64,000 nt of DNA from positions 62,001-126,000 of the forward strand of contig CANGYR010000006.1 in the NCBI GenBank assembly GCA_947458275.1, given 5' to 3'. Of the stretch, positions 19,306 through 27,438 are shown piece by piece. How positions within the stretch are numbered: the first letter of the stretch is position 1; each line of letters begins with the position of its first letter. The notes beneath the pieces are model-generated. The model was given only the letters and a program-made list of their open reading frames with translations. It searched no databases and was not told the DNA's origin. The DNA is from Chitinophagaceae bacterium (lineage in GTDB: Bacteria; Bacteroidota; Bacteroidia; Chitinophagales; Chitinophagaceae). The translations under genes were made by a program, and so were the position numbers.

Positions 19306-19869
19306 TTATCCGTTTTTATATTGAGCAAAAAACAACTTTTTTAATCTGACCAGACACTTATATTTTTGAGTCTTGGCATTGTCAGCATTAGTATAACTGA
19401 ATTCATCAGCAATCTGATGCATGGGCTTTTTATGGATATAATAAGCTTCCAGTAAACTTTTACAGGGCTCACCGATTTTACTCATGGCATTCTCCATGAT
19501 AGTGAAGTTTACCTGATTTCTTTCGTGCAATTCTATGTCTTCTTCTACGGAGATGACTTGTTCGATATCCTCAATTTTAACTCCGCCTTTTTTCTGTTGT
19601 TGAAGCTTTTTTAACCAAAGTCTGCGACATACAGAATATAAGTAGGTTTTTAACTGACAGTGCAACTCAAATCCGGGTTGTTTTGACTTTTCAAACAACA
19701 CAATCATTCCTTCCTGAAAGATATCAGCCGCATCGTCTGAAGAACCATTATTGTTTATGACAAGATTGGTAATCATTGAGTAATTTTCCTTATAAATCAA
19801 CTCGATGATTTGATTGTCCTTATTCGCGAGTCCGACTAATAGCTGTTTTTCCTCCTCTGATAGATTCAC
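19306..19869 (-). CDS. ECF-type RNA polymerase sigma factor
   Basis: 187 residues, the usual length of sigma-70 family group 4. Region 2 is recognisable at DAADIFQEGMIVLFEKS (core-binding and -10 melting) and region 4 at QIADEFSYTNADNAKTQKYKCLVRLKKLF (helix-turn-helix for -35 recognition). The linker is Lys/Glu-rich. The next gene, with an anti-sigma-like head, is 2 bp downstream in the same operon. The upstream 130 bp, shared with a divergent lipoprotein gene, contains two inverted repeats and may include an autoregulated promoter. Which subfamily it belongs to cannot be read by eye. Confidence 0.88.
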   Translation of the reverse strand: MNLSEEEKQLLVGLANKDNQIIELIYKENYSMITNLVINNNGSSDDAADIFQEGMIVLFEKSKQPGFELHCQLKTYLYSVCRRLWLKKLQQQKKGGVKIEDIEQVISVEEDIELHERNQVNFTIMENAMSKIGEPCKSLLEAYYIHKKPMHQIADEFSYTNADNAKTQKYKCLVRLKKLFFAQYKNG

Positions 19870-19901
19870 TATACTTTATTTTATACTTTTTTTGAGCATA
19901 A

Positions 19902-19966
19902 GTAACCCGATTTAAAAAAAAATATATATTTTTGGGTTACCTTATTAATATTTAAGTATTAATAAG
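19902..19966. promoter_or_regulatory. Two inverted repeats between the sigma and lipoprotein genes
   Basis: GTAACCC (19902-19908) is repeated inverted as GGGTTAC (19934-19940) around a 25-bp A/T core. Right after it lies a perfect palindrome, CTTATTAATA (19941-19950) and TATTAATAAG (19957-19966), with a 6-bp spacer. It sits in the divergent control region, so it is a candidate operator or sigma-dependent promoter pair. The role is inferred from position and symmetry only. Confidence 0.4.
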
Positions 19967-20000
19967 CAAATTATAATTTTAAATCAAAAAAAACACATCA

Positions 20001-20207
20001 ATGAAAAAGTTTTTTGCAATTGCGATCATCGCTGCTTCTTTGACTGCCTGTGGCGGTGAAACTAAAACTGAAGAAACAACTGTAGACACTGCTGCGGCTG
20101 CTATAGACACTGCTGCTGCTGCAATAGATACTGCTGCTAAAGCTATAGATACTGCTGCTGCTGCTGTAGATACTGCTGCTAAAGCTGTAGAAGTTAAAAA
20201 ACCTTAA
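20001..20207 (+). CDS. Small lipoprotein with five alanine-coil heptads
   Basis: 68 residues. The signal peptide ends in a lipobox LTAC, with the lipidated Cys at residue 17. From residue 28 to 62 the protein is five perfect 7-residue units, each V/I-D-T-A-A-A/K-A, followed by VEVKKP. The DNA has matching 21-bp tandem repeats (20082-20186). A hydrophobic V/I every seventh residue with Ala elsewhere predicts an alanine-zipper coiled coil, similar in principle to Braun lipoprotein Lpp but about as short as its minimal form. No homologue is recalled, so function is unknown; a structural envelope lipoprotein or oligomer is inferred. It is divergent from the sigma-protease operon and followed by a strong terminator. 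The repeat number may vary between strains. Confidence 0.8.
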   Translation: MKKFFAIAIIAASLTACGGETKTEETTVDTAAAAIDTAAAAIDTAAKAIDTAAAAVDTAAKAVEVKKP

Positions 20208-20227
20208 TATAAGGATCTTTTAAAAAA

Positions 20228-20260
20228 GGGTCATTCCATTTTGGAATGACCCTTTTTTTT
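20228..20260 (+). terminator. Strong rho-independent terminator after the lipoprotein gene
   Basis: Stem GGGTCATTCCA / TGGAATGACCC (11 bp) with a TTT loop, extended by flanking A/T pairs and followed by eight T. It is 21 bp past the lipoprotein stop. Confidence 0.92.
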
Positions 20261-20342
20261 TGCAGATTTTGACACTAAATATTTATTTAGTATGTAAACT
20301 AGTCATAATAAATCGAGTTTTTATGACATAATAGCAGAAGAA

Positions 20343-20350
20343 TAAATTTG
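20343..20350 (+). promoter_or_regulatory. -7 box (TAAATTTG) for clpB
   Basis: Perfect TAnnTTTG 37 bp upstream of the clpB start. A T-rich stretch about 20 bp before it is a weak -33. No CIRCE element was seen. Confidence 0.5.
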
Positions 20351-20386
20351 GTTCTTGTTTTGAACATTTTATTTTAATAAAATATC

Positions 20387-23005
20387 ATGACTATGAACTT
20401 GCAAAATTTTACCATCAAAGCAACTGAAATTATTCAGCAGGCTCAGCAATTGGCCTTCAATGCTAAGCATCCCAATATTGAGACTGAACATATATTGAAA
20501 TCCTTATTGAAATCGGAGGATTCTCCCATTGATTATCTGCTGAAGAAGAATAACGTTACCATTAATTTACTGGAAGCCAAACTGGATGAGCTGATAAATA
20601 AATTGCCAGTCACCACATCAGAACCTGCACAAAATATCGGCAGAGAAGCGAATGCGGTTTTGCTTCGTTCCGGTGCTGTGCTCAGTACTTTCGGAGATGA
20701 GTTTGTTGCCACCGAACATATCTTACTGGCCATTGTTCAGGGAAATGATGCTACGGCAAAGATTTTAAAAGATGCCGGTCTTACCGATAAAGGTTTAATT
20801 GCTGCTATAAAAGAATTAAGAAAAGGAGCAACCATCTCATCTCAAACTCAGGAGATTCAATTTAACGCATTGAACAAATATGCCAAGAACCTTATTGAGA
20901 TGGCAAGGTTGGGAAAACTGGATCCTGTTATCGGTCGAGATGAAGAAATCAGAAGAACGCTGCATATTTTAAGCAGAAGAACCAAAAATAATCCCATTTT
21001 GGTGGGTGAGCCCGGAGTGGGTAAAACCGCCATCGCAGAGGGATTGGCCATACGTATTGTAAATGGGGACGTTCCTGAAAATCTGAAATCAAAAATCATC
21101 TATGCACTTGACATGGGGCAACTGATTGCAGGTGCAAAATATAAAGGTGAGTTTGAAGAGCGCCTGAAGTCAGTTGTGAAAGAAGTGACAGACAGCGACG
21201 GAGAAATTGTTTTATTCATTGATGAAATTCATACCCTCATTGGAGCTGGCGGTGGAGATGGTGCTATGGATGCAGCAAATATTTTGAAGCCCGCACTGGC
21301 AAGAGGTGAACTGCGCGCAATAGGAGCCACCACACTGAATGAATACCAAAAATATTTTGAAAAAGATAAAGCCCTGGAGCGTCGTTTCCAGAAAGTGATC
21401 ATTGATGAGCCAACTACTGAAGATGCTATTTCAATATTAAGAGGATTGAAGGATCGTTATGAAACCTATCATCATGTAAGAATAAAAGATGAAGCCATCA
21501 TTGCGGCAGTGGAACTTTCACAAAGATATATTTCAGATCGTTTTCTTCCGGATAAAGCAATTGACCTGATTGATGAAAGCGCAGCCAAACTCCGATTGGA
21601 AATGAATTCTATGCCTGAAGAGCTGGATAAGCTGGAGCGTCAAATAAGACAACTGGAAATTGAGAGAGAAGCGATTAAACGTGAAAATGACGAGGTTAAA
21701 TTGAAAGAGCTGAATACCGAGATAGCTAATCTCTCTGTGGAGCGAGATACCTACACATCTAAATGGAAAGAAGAAAAGGAAATTGTTGAAAAAATACAAA
21801 ACGGCAAAGCAACCAAAGAAAAACTAAAACTCGAAGCAGAACAAGCGGAAAGGAACGGGGATTATGGTAAAGTAGCCGAAATCAGATACGGTAAGATCAA
21901 GGAGCAGGAAGCGTTAATTGAACTGAGTATGAAACAGCTGGGAGAACTATCCGAAAAAAGACTGCTGAAAGAGGAGGTAGATGCTGAAGATATTGCCGAA
22001 AGTATTGCTAAAAGCACCGGAATACCTGTTTCCAAAATGATGCAAAGCGAGAAAGAAAAATTACTGCATCTGGAAGATGAATTGCATCAACGTGTGGTTG
22101 GTCAGGAGGAAGCCATCGAAGCGGTTGCAGATGCTATCAGAAGGAGCAGGGCGGGGCTGCAGGATCCAAAAAAACCAATTGGTACATTCATATTTTTGGG
22201 CACAACAGGAGTAGGTAAAACCGAACTGGCTAAAGCACTGGCAGAGTATTTGTTTGACGATGACTCTATGATGACACGAATCGATATGAGCGAATACCAG
22301 GAAAAGCATACAGTAAGCCGTCTGGTGGGTGCTCCTCCCGGATATGTAGGATATGATGAAGGCGGACAACTGACAGAGGCAGTAAGACGTAAACCTTATT
22401 CTGTGATTCTTTTAGATGAAATTGAAAAAGCTCACCCCGATGTTTTTAATATTCTGCTACAAGTGTTGGATGACGGTCGCCTGACCGACAATAAAGGCAG
22501 GCTGGTAAACTTTAAAAATACCATCATCATCATGACCAGCAATATGGGCAGCAATATCATTCAGGAAAATTTTGGAAACGTTTCAGAACAAAATAAAGAG
22601 TCAGTTGTTGAGATTACTAAGGTTGAGGTGGTCAATTTACTTAAACAAACCATCCGGCCTGAGTTCTTAAACAGAATTGATGAGATAATCATGTTTCAGC
22701 CTTTGATGAAAAATGAAATCAGGGGCATCATCCAGATTCAACTGAATGAATTGAAAAAACTGGTCGCTAAAAATGGGGTAGAACTTCAGTTTAGTGATTA
22801 TACTCTGGATTATCTGTCCGAAAATGGGTACGATCCTCAATTTGGCGCAAGGCCATTGAAAAGACTGATTCAGAAACAAATAGTTAACCAACTGAGCAAG
22901 AAATTGCTTGCAGGAGACGTTAATAAATCACAGCCTGTTATGGTAGATGTTTTTGACGGTGTGGTTGTCTTTCGTAATGAAATCATGTCAAAAGTACCCG
23001 CCTGA
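20387..23005 (+). CDS. clpB: Disaggregase chaperone ClpB
   Basis: Hexameric AAA+ unfoldase that rescues aggregated proteins with DnaK. 872 residues, normal for the family. An N-terminal repeat domain (to about 145) precedes two AAA+ modules: Walker [14 protein letters not shown] and Walker [15 protein letters not shown] in the first, [13 protein letters not shown] and [14 protein letters not shown] in the second. The middle coiled-coil domain (about residues 400-530, [18 protein letters not shown]) distinguishes ClpB from ClpA or ClpC. A second start (ATG 20393, MNLQNFT) is more like other members. The gene is alone, with its own -7 box. Confidence 0.97.
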   Translation: MTMNLQNFTIKATEIIQQAQQLAFNAKHPNIETEHILKSLLKSEDSPIDYLLKKNNVTINLLEAKLDELINKLPVTTSEPAQNIGREANAVLLRSGAVLSTFGDEFVATEHILLAIVQGNDATAKILKDAGLTDKGLIAAIKELRKGATISSQTQEIQFNALNKYAKNLIEMARLGKLDPVIGRDEEIRRTLHILSRRTKNNPILVGEPGVGKTAIAEGLAIRIVNGDVPENLKSKIIYALDMGQLIAGAKYKGEFEERLKSVVKEVTDSDGEIVLFIDEIHTLIGAGGGDGAMDAANILKPALARGELRAIGATTLNEYQKYFEKDKALERRFQKVIIDEPTTEDAISILRGLKDRYETYHHVRIKDEAIIAAVELSQRYISDRFLPDKAIDLIDESAAKLRLEMNSMPEELDKLERQIRQLEIEREAIKRENDEVKLKELNTEIANLSVERDTYTSKWKEEKEIVEKIQNGKATKEKLKLEAEQAERNGDYGKVAEIRYGKIKEQEALIELSMKQLGELSEKRLLKEEVDAEDIAESIAKSTGIPVSKMMQSEKEKLLHLEDELHQRVVGQEEAIEAVADAIRRSRAGLQDPKKPIGTFIFLGTTGVGKTELAKALAEYLFDDDSMMTRIDMSEYQEKHTVSRLVGAPPGYVGYDEGGQLTEAVRRKPYSVILLDEIEKAHPDVFNILLQVLDDGRLTDNKGRLVNFKNTIIIMTSNMGSNIIQENFGNVSEQNKESVVEITKVEVVNLLKQTIRPEFLNRIDEIIMFQPLMKNEIRGIIQIQLNELKKLVAKNGVELQFSDYTLDYLSENGYDPQFGARPLKRLIQKQIVNQLSKKLLAGDVNKSQPVMVDVFDGVVVFRNEIMSKVPA

Positions 23006-23125
23006 TAAATGCTAACAAAACTTTAATAAATATCAAATCATTGATTATCAATAAGTTGCATTGTTTTTCACTATAAATTATTTTAACGGCTATGCCGAGA
23101 AACTTAAATTCATTACCTTTCACGC

Positions 23126-23145
23126 ATTAACATAAATATGTTAAT
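23126..23145. promoter_or_regulatory. Palindrome ATTAACAT-aaat-ATGTTAAT
   Basis: Perfect 8-bp arms separated by 4 bp, 45 bp upstream of the DsbA-fold gene, next to a TTAATTTG that is one base off a -7 box. It may be an operator; no regulator is identified. Confidence 0.35.
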
Positions 23146-23189
23146 TTGTTTTCAATCGTTTATGTTTTAAAAGAAAAAATTCATTTTAT

Positions 23190-23768
23190 ATGGCATTCAA
23201 AAAAGAAATTGTAGAAATAATAGAACCAAGGGATGTTTTTGTTGGAAATCCAAAAGCAGAAGTTACATTAGAAGAATTTGGTGAATATGAGAGTGAGGTT
23301 TGTGCAAAAGCAAATGAAGTAGTTAAGAAATTACTGGAAGATTATGATGGTAAAATTAGATTCAATTTCCGTCATTTTCCATTAACAAAAATTCATCAGA
23401 GAAGCCTGAAGGCAGGAGAGGCTGCAGTAGCCACTGCTCAGGAAGGTAAATTCTGGGAAATGCACAATATATTATTTGCCAATAGAAGAAACCTCGGTAC
23501 CACCAGTCTGAAATTACATTCTAAAGAAGCTGGTGTAAAAAACAAACGTTTTTTGGATGATTTGGTAAATGCAACTTATGGCTGGCAGGTTCAAGGCGAT
23601 TTAAAAGAAGGAATTGACAGGGGCGTTAAGGATGTTCCAACTTTCTTTGTAAACGGAACACTTATAAAAGGTAAGCCAACCTATGAGGAGCTTAGTAAAG
23701 CCATTGATGCCGAATTAAAAAAAGTAAAAAAGAAACCTGCGGCAAAGAAATCACTCAGCAAAGCTTGA
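23190..23768 (+). CDS. DsbA/thioredoxin_4-fold protein lacking the CxxC motif
   Basis: 192 residues with the layout of cytoplasmic DsbA-family proteins: VTLEEFGEYESEVCAKAN, NFRHFPLTKIHQRSLKAGEAA, GKFWEMHNILFA, then DVPTFFVNG, which retains the cis-proline loop. In active relatives the first block ends in C-P-Y-C; here it reads S-E-V-C, so only the second Cys remains. A normal dithiol oxidoreductase reaction is therefore unlikely; monothiol chemistry or a binding role is possible. No signal peptide is present, so it is cytoplasmic. The tail (KKVKKKPAAKKSLSKA) is very basic and may bind nucleic acid or membrane. It is monocistronic and ends in a terminator. Confidence 0.8.
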   Translation: MAFKKEIVEIIEPRDVFVGNPKAEVTLEEFGEYESEVCAKANEVVKKLLEDYDGKIRFNFRHFPLTKIHQRSLKAGEAAVATAQEGKFWEMHNILFANRRNLGTTSLKLHSKEAGVKNKRFLDDLVNATYGWQVQGDLKEGIDRGVKDVPTFFVNGTLIKGKPTYEELSKAIDAELKKVKKKPAAKKSLSKA

Positions 23769-23813
23769 TTAATTCTATGATATCAGGATGGTGTGTTAAA
23801 AGTAAGTAAACAG

Positions 23814-23841
23814 AAACCCGGCAAATTTTGTCGGGTTTTTT
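23814..23841 (+). terminator. Terminator after the DsbA-fold gene
   Basis: Stem AAACCCG (23814-23820) / CGGGTTT (23832-23838) with an AT-rich inner hairpin, followed by a T run. Confidence 0.85.
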
Positions 23842-23846
23842 GCATA

Positions 23847-23880
23847 AAAAAAGCTCCACTTTTCAGTGAAGCCTTTTTTG
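23847..23880 (-). terminator. Terminator of tRNA-Lys
   Basis: On the minus strand, stem GCTTCACT / AGTGGAGC with a GAAA loop is followed by seven T, directly past the tRNA 3' end. Confidence 0.85.
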
Positions 23881-23953
23881 TGAACTGGCTGGGACTCGAA
23901 CCCAGGACCCATACATTAAAAGTGTATTGCTCTACCAACTGAGCTACCAATTC
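23881..23953 (-). tRNA. tRNA-Lys (TTT)
   Basis: 73 nt on the minus strand. The acceptor stem GAATTGG pairs with CCAGTTC (one G-T), discriminator A. The D-loop contains AGCTCAGTTGGTAGAGC, the anticodon loop CTTTTAA gives anticodon TTT (Lys), and the T-arm is GGGTTCGAGTCCC. The 3' CCA is not encoded, so it needs the CCA-adding enzyme; a cca-type gene lies at 32477. It is the only tRNA seen in this window. Confidence 0.97.
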
Positions 23954-24083
23954 TCCTTATCCGTTTTAAACGGAGTGCAAAAATAAGGCAAAATGATATT
24001 GTATCAAATTTTTTATGAAAGAATTTAATTTTATCGATTAAAAATAATCTTCGGTAAATTTTCAAATGCCACTTTATCTAACT

Positions 24084-24091
24084 TAAATTTG
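24084..24091 (+). promoter_or_regulatory. -7 box (TAAATTTG) for the SDR gene
   Basis: Perfect TAnnTTTG. The ORF-track start at 24089 is a TTG inside this box, so the true start must be the ATG at 24107. Confidence 0.6.
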
Positions 24092-24106
24092 CTTTATTTG
24101 ACTTGT

Positions 24107-24916
24107 ATGAGCAATTATTTCAAAAATAAAGTAGTGGTCATTACCGGCGGTAGTGACGGTATAGGTAAATCATTGATAGAACTATTACTTCCGATGGGAG
24201 CAAAAGTTGCTACCTGTGCAAGAAATCAGGATAAGTTGTATGATTTGCAGATCAGGCACTCTAAAGAACCTTTGCATTGCATTGTGGCGGATGTAAGCAG
24301 TTATAATGACTGCAAAATGTTTATTGAATCGACTATCAAACAATTTGGTGGCATTGACATATTGATAAATAATGCCGGAATTTCTATGCGTGGTTTACTA
24401 GCCGATACAGATATAGAGGTTTTCAAAAAAGTAATGGACATCAATTTTTTTGGAACTGTTTATTGCACCAAACTGGCATTGTCTTCAATCATTGAGAGAA
24501 AAGGTACCATTGCCGGTATTTCTTCCATTGCCGGATATCGCGGATTGCCCGGTAGAAGCGGCTATTCTGCAAGCAAATTTGCCATCAACGGCTGGCTGGA
24601 ATCAATTCGTACTGAGTTGCAGGAAAAAGGCGTAAATGTTATGTGGGTGAGTCCGGGATTTACCCGCAGCAATATCAGAAATGCTGCTCTCAATGAAAAA
24701 GCAAACCAACAGGGAGAAAGCCCACTTGATGAGAGCTCGCTAATGAGTGCGGAAGTATGTGCTGATCATATTCTACAATCAATTGAAAATCAAAAACGCT
24801 CTGTCATACTTACGCTTAGAGGCAAACAAACTGTATGGTTGAATAAACTTTTTCCTTCTCTTGCTGATAAATTGACCAGAAATTATTTTTTTAAAGACGG
24901 GAAACTAATCAAATAA
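24107..24916 (+). CDS. Short-chain dehydrogenase/reductase
   Basis: NAD(P)-dependent oxidoreductase of about 269 residues in the classical SDR subfamily. The cofactor motif is VVITGGSDGIGKS, with NNAG at ILINNAGISM. The catalytic Ser-Tyr-Lys set is intact (ISSIAGYRGLPGRSGYSASKFA). The PGFTRSNIRNAAL segment after the catalytic residues is typical of lipid- or steroid-like SDRs such as DHRS7/DHRSX-type reductases, but the substrate is not predicted. The gene has its own promoter box and is followed by a long-stem terminator. Confidence 0.85.
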   Translation: MSNYFKNKVVVITGGSDGIGKSLIELLLPMGAKVATCARNQDKLYDLQIRHSKEPLHCIVADVSSYNDCKMFIESTIKQFGGIDILINNAGISMRGLLADTDIEVFKKVMDINFFGTVYCTKLALSSIIERKGTIAGISSIAGYRGLPGRSGYSASKFAINGWLESIRTELQEKGVNVMWVSPGFTRSNIRNAALNEKANQQGESPLDESSLMSAEVCADHILQSIENQKRSVILTLRGKQTVWLNKLFPSLADKLTRNYFFKDGKLIK

Positions 24917-24970
24917 GCCCATCGTTTAAACGGTTGGCTATTAATTTAAACGGTGGGCGGTTAATTTTTT
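24917..24970 (+). terminator. Long-stem terminator after the SDR gene
   Basis: GCCCATCGTTTAAA (24917-24930) pairs with TTTAAACGGTGGGC (24945-24958), 14 bp with one G-T and a 14-nt loop. It starts on the base after the stop codon and is followed by TTAATTTTTT. Confidence 0.8.
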
Positions 24971-25053
24971 CGCATACTTATTGACGTGGGTATATTTATT
25001 ATTTATATCTTTAAATATAGACCGCATTAAAAAAATAAAAATCAATCGCCAGC

Positions 25054-25872
25054 ATGCCCATTCTGACTTTTAGCAGTGATATAGGTAGCAAAGACTATCT
25101 AACGGGAGCGATAAAAGGTCAGTTGCTTTCTATTAATGATGGACTGTCGGTTATAGATATCACTCATGATATCATTCCTTATAATTATCTTCAGGCAGCT
25201 TATATCTGCAGAAATGCCGTTTTCAATTTTCCTAAGGGCACTATTCACATGATATTGTTTAATATTTTCGATGAACGCCCGGAGCATTTACTACTTGCAG
25301 AACACAATGGCCACTATTTCTGTTGCGCAGACAATGGATTGCTCACTATGATCCTCGAGGGAAAACCGCAAAAAGTTGTTTCTCTCAAATTAAACAACAA
25401 CAATCCCATTAATACACTCGAATGTACAGAGATATTTGCCAGGGCTATTGCTGAAATTAATAAAGGAAAAAAAATCGATGATCTTGGTAGCAATGATTTT
25501 AGTTTAAAAGTCAAGTTGCCATTGAAGCCGGCGGTAACAGATGATGGCATCGACTGCCACATAGTTTTTATAGATAACTTCGAAAATGTTATAGTCAATA
25601 TTCGCAAGCAAGAGTTTGAGCAATATCGAAATGGAAGGAATTTCAGTATTGTATTTAAACGTGATCAGGTAATTAAAAAAATAAGTGACACCTATGCCGA
25701 TCTCGGCGATTCGGAACCGCTGGCTATATTCAATTCTGCAGGTTATCTGGAGATTGCCATAAATAAGGGTAACGCGGCGGGACTGTTTGGTTTACAGGGA
25801 TATTCTGAAATGCAGCAGCAGTATTTAAACAATAGAATGTTCTATCAGAATGTGAAAATTTATTTTGAATAA
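25054..25872 (+). CDS. DUF62 SAM hydroxide adenosyltransferase family
   Basis: 272 residues of the DUF62/SAM_adeno_trans family, relatives of fluorinase and chlorinase that in most bacteria hydrolyse S-adenosylmethionine to adenosine and methionine. Recognisable blocks are LTFSSDIGSKDYLTGAIKGQL, VIDITHDIIPYN and CCADNGLLTMI, with a C-terminal beta-barrel-like part (IVFIDNFENVIVNIR). The usual VVDPGVG-like segment is diverged here (ILFNIFDERPEHLL), so activity should not be taken for granted. It could contribute to the SAM cycle with ahcY at 37 kb, but no operon link exists. Confidence 0.85.
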   Translation: MPILTFSSDIGSKDYLTGAIKGQLLSINDGLSVIDITHDIIPYNYLQAAYICRNAVFNFPKGTIHMILFNIFDERPEHLLLAEHNGHYFCCADNGLLTMILEGKPQKVVSLKLNNNNPINTLECTEIFARAIAEINKGKKIDDLGSNDFSLKVKLPLKPAVTDDGIDCHIVFIDNFENVIVNIRKQEFEQYRNGRNFSIVFKRDQVIKKISDTYADLGDSEPLAIFNSAGYLEIAINKGNAAGLFGLQGYSEMQQQYLNNRMFYQNVKIYFE

Positions 25873-25900
25873 TGTTCAGAAAGATGCTATAGCGAATGAT

Positions 25901-26911
25901 TTAAATTGCCATTAGGCTGCATCCTCTTATATCCGAGTTATCCAGGCGTCCGGTTATTTCAAAACTGCCATTTGGATGGAGTTTCCCGCAATCATCAGTA
26001 GCGATAAAAGAACAGCTGTAGACATTTGCTAAGTCAATAATATTGACAGCGCCTGAACGTATTTTCTTCTCATTTATGTAGCTTACATCAAACGGATCGT
26101 CTTCTGCTCTGATTAAAACTTTCATCCAGGGAGGAGAAAAAAATAATCCATCTTTTTTTGAATATGCCTGAGACAACAATTCCGTCATTCCATATTCTGA
26201 ATGAATGTTATCAATTCCGAGTTTACTTTGAAGAATTTCATGAAAGGCACTTCTGATCATCTCTTTTTTTCTTCCTTTCATACCACCCGTTTCCATTACA
26301 ATGGTATTTTTTAATTGCATCGGATATTGTTCAGCAAAATCAAGCAGGGCAAATGAAACGCCTATAAGAAGTGTTTGTTGTTGGTTGTACTCATTTTCCA
26401 ATAATGTCTCCTGCAATTTCATGAAATCGTTTAGATAAAATCCGCTTTTATGGTGACGACTGTTTTCAATCAGTCTCTTGACCATATACACCAGAGATGA
26501 ATTTTCTCTTTCAAGATAGGAGGGGAGTAACCCAATGATACAGTAATTTTCAGGAGCTCCATAAAAAAGTCCGAAATTTTTTAAAAAACTTTCTTCATAA
26601 ATTTTTACATCCTTTATGACATGCCTGCTTTTAACTGAACCGGTTGTTCCGCTACTTTCAAATATAGTTTCAGGTGTAAAGGAAGTACTTACAATTTCTT
26701 TTGTTTTGAAAAATTGAATCGGAAGAAAAGGGATGGATGATATTTTTTTTATCTCTTCCGGGTTAATACGTAAAACATCACAGTATGATCTGTAAACTGT
26801 ATTGAAATTATATTGGAACTGGAATGTTTCAATGGCCAATTGATTAAAATCATCATCATTGCAGAGAAAAATCCTGTCTCTTAATTCGCTGTAATTGTAT
26901 AAATCAGACAT
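25901..26911 (-). CDS. LuxE-like acyl-protein synthetase
   Basis: 336 residues in the adenylate-forming superfamily related to LuxE (acyl-protein synthetase) and phenylacetate-CoA ligase. The ATP-binding motif is FESSGTTGSVKSRH. Later blocks are METGGMKGRKKEMIR, SEYGMTELLSQ and the C-terminal GRLDNSDIRG. Family members activate a fatty acid or aryl acid as an acyl-AMP and pass it to a Cys of the protein or a partner. No luxC or luxD reductase genes are present, so the acceptor is unknown. In Bacteroidota such genes often sit in aryl-polyene or lipid clusters, which is not the case here. Confidence 0.8.
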   Translation of the reverse strand: MSDLYNYSELRDRIFLCNDDDFNQLAIETFQFQYNFNTVYRSYCDVLRINPEEIKKISSIPFLPIQFFKTKEIVSTSFTPETIFESSGTTGSVKSRHVIKDVKIYEESFLKNFGLFYGAPENYCIIGLLPSYLERENSSLVYMVKRLIENSRHHKSGFYLNDFMKLQETLLENEYNQQQTLLIGVSFALLDFAEQYPMQLKNTIVMETGGMKGRKKEMIRSAFHEILQSKLGIDNIHSEYGMTELLSQAYSKKDGLFFSPPWMKVLIRAEDDPFDVSYINEKKIRSGAVNIIDLANVYSCSFIATDDCGKLHPNGSFEITGRLDNSDIRGCSLMAI

Positions 26912-26941
26912 ACTGAGTGCAATTTCCCTATTTATTTTAAA

Positions 26942-26972
26942 ATTGCCATATCAATTTGGTTTTGTAAATTTG
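26942..26972 (+). promoter_or_regulatory. Promoter for the lipoprotein/UbiA-like pair
   Basis: ATTG at 26942-26945, 19-bp spacer, TAAATTTG at 26965-26972. The geometry matches the phylum consensus, with about 17 bp to the ATG. Confidence 0.65.
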
Positions 26973-26988
26973 AATACAAATCCTCACA

Positions 26989-27438
26989 ATGCGCACGCTT
27001 TTTTTATTTTTATTCGCTACAATCATATTAACATCTTGCAAAAAAGATAAATTCACTACTGCGCCTCAAATTTCTTTCAAATCTGTCAATCCGGATACAT
27101 GGAAAAAAGGGATATCAACGCCCGGCACCGGGCCGGTTTTGTCTTTAACATTAACTGATGCAGAAGGGGACCTTGGTTTTATAAGAGGAAAAGATACTGC
27201 TTATGTTTATTTACAAAATAATCTGACCAACAAACTAGATTCAGCCTTTTTTCCTGAAATGCCCATCACCAATAAGAGCAACATGAATGTAACTGTAGAC
27301 GTATTGCTCACTAATTTTTTGGTAAGTTCCGGCGCTGATAAAACCGATATCAATTACTTTGATGTGTATGTAAAAGATTTTGCCAAGAATAAGAGCAATG
27401 TGATTAAAACGGCCCAACCGGTATACTATATTCCATAA
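26989..27438 (+). CDS. Putative lipoprotein
   Basis: 149 residues. The signal peptide ends in a lipobox ILTSC (Cys near residue 17), followed by KKDK. The rest looks like one beta-sandwich domain (LSLTLTDAEGDLGFIRGKDTAYVYL, VDVLLTNFLVSSGADKTDINYFDVYVKD). Such single-domain Bacteroidota lipoproteins are usually exported to the outer membrane, but I recognise no family name. The stop overlaps the start of the membrane gene by 1 bp (TAATG), so the two are translationally coupled and may work together. Confidence 0.7.
   Translation: MRTLFLFLFATIILTSCKKDKFTTAPQISFKSVNPDTWKKGISTPGTGPVLSLTLTDAEGDLGFIRGKDTAYVYLQNNLTNKLDSAFFPEMPITNKSNMNVTVDVLLTNFLVSSGADKTDINYFDVYVKDFAKNKSNVIKTAQPVYYIP

Noticed and set aside
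20343-20386. CIRCE-type heat-shock operator before clpB
   Set aside because: No TTAGCACTC-N9-GAGTGCTAA inverted repeat found in the leader.
24089-24106. TTG start at 24089 for the SDR gene
   Set aside because: The TTG lies inside the TAAATTTG promoter box; ATG 24107 fits better.
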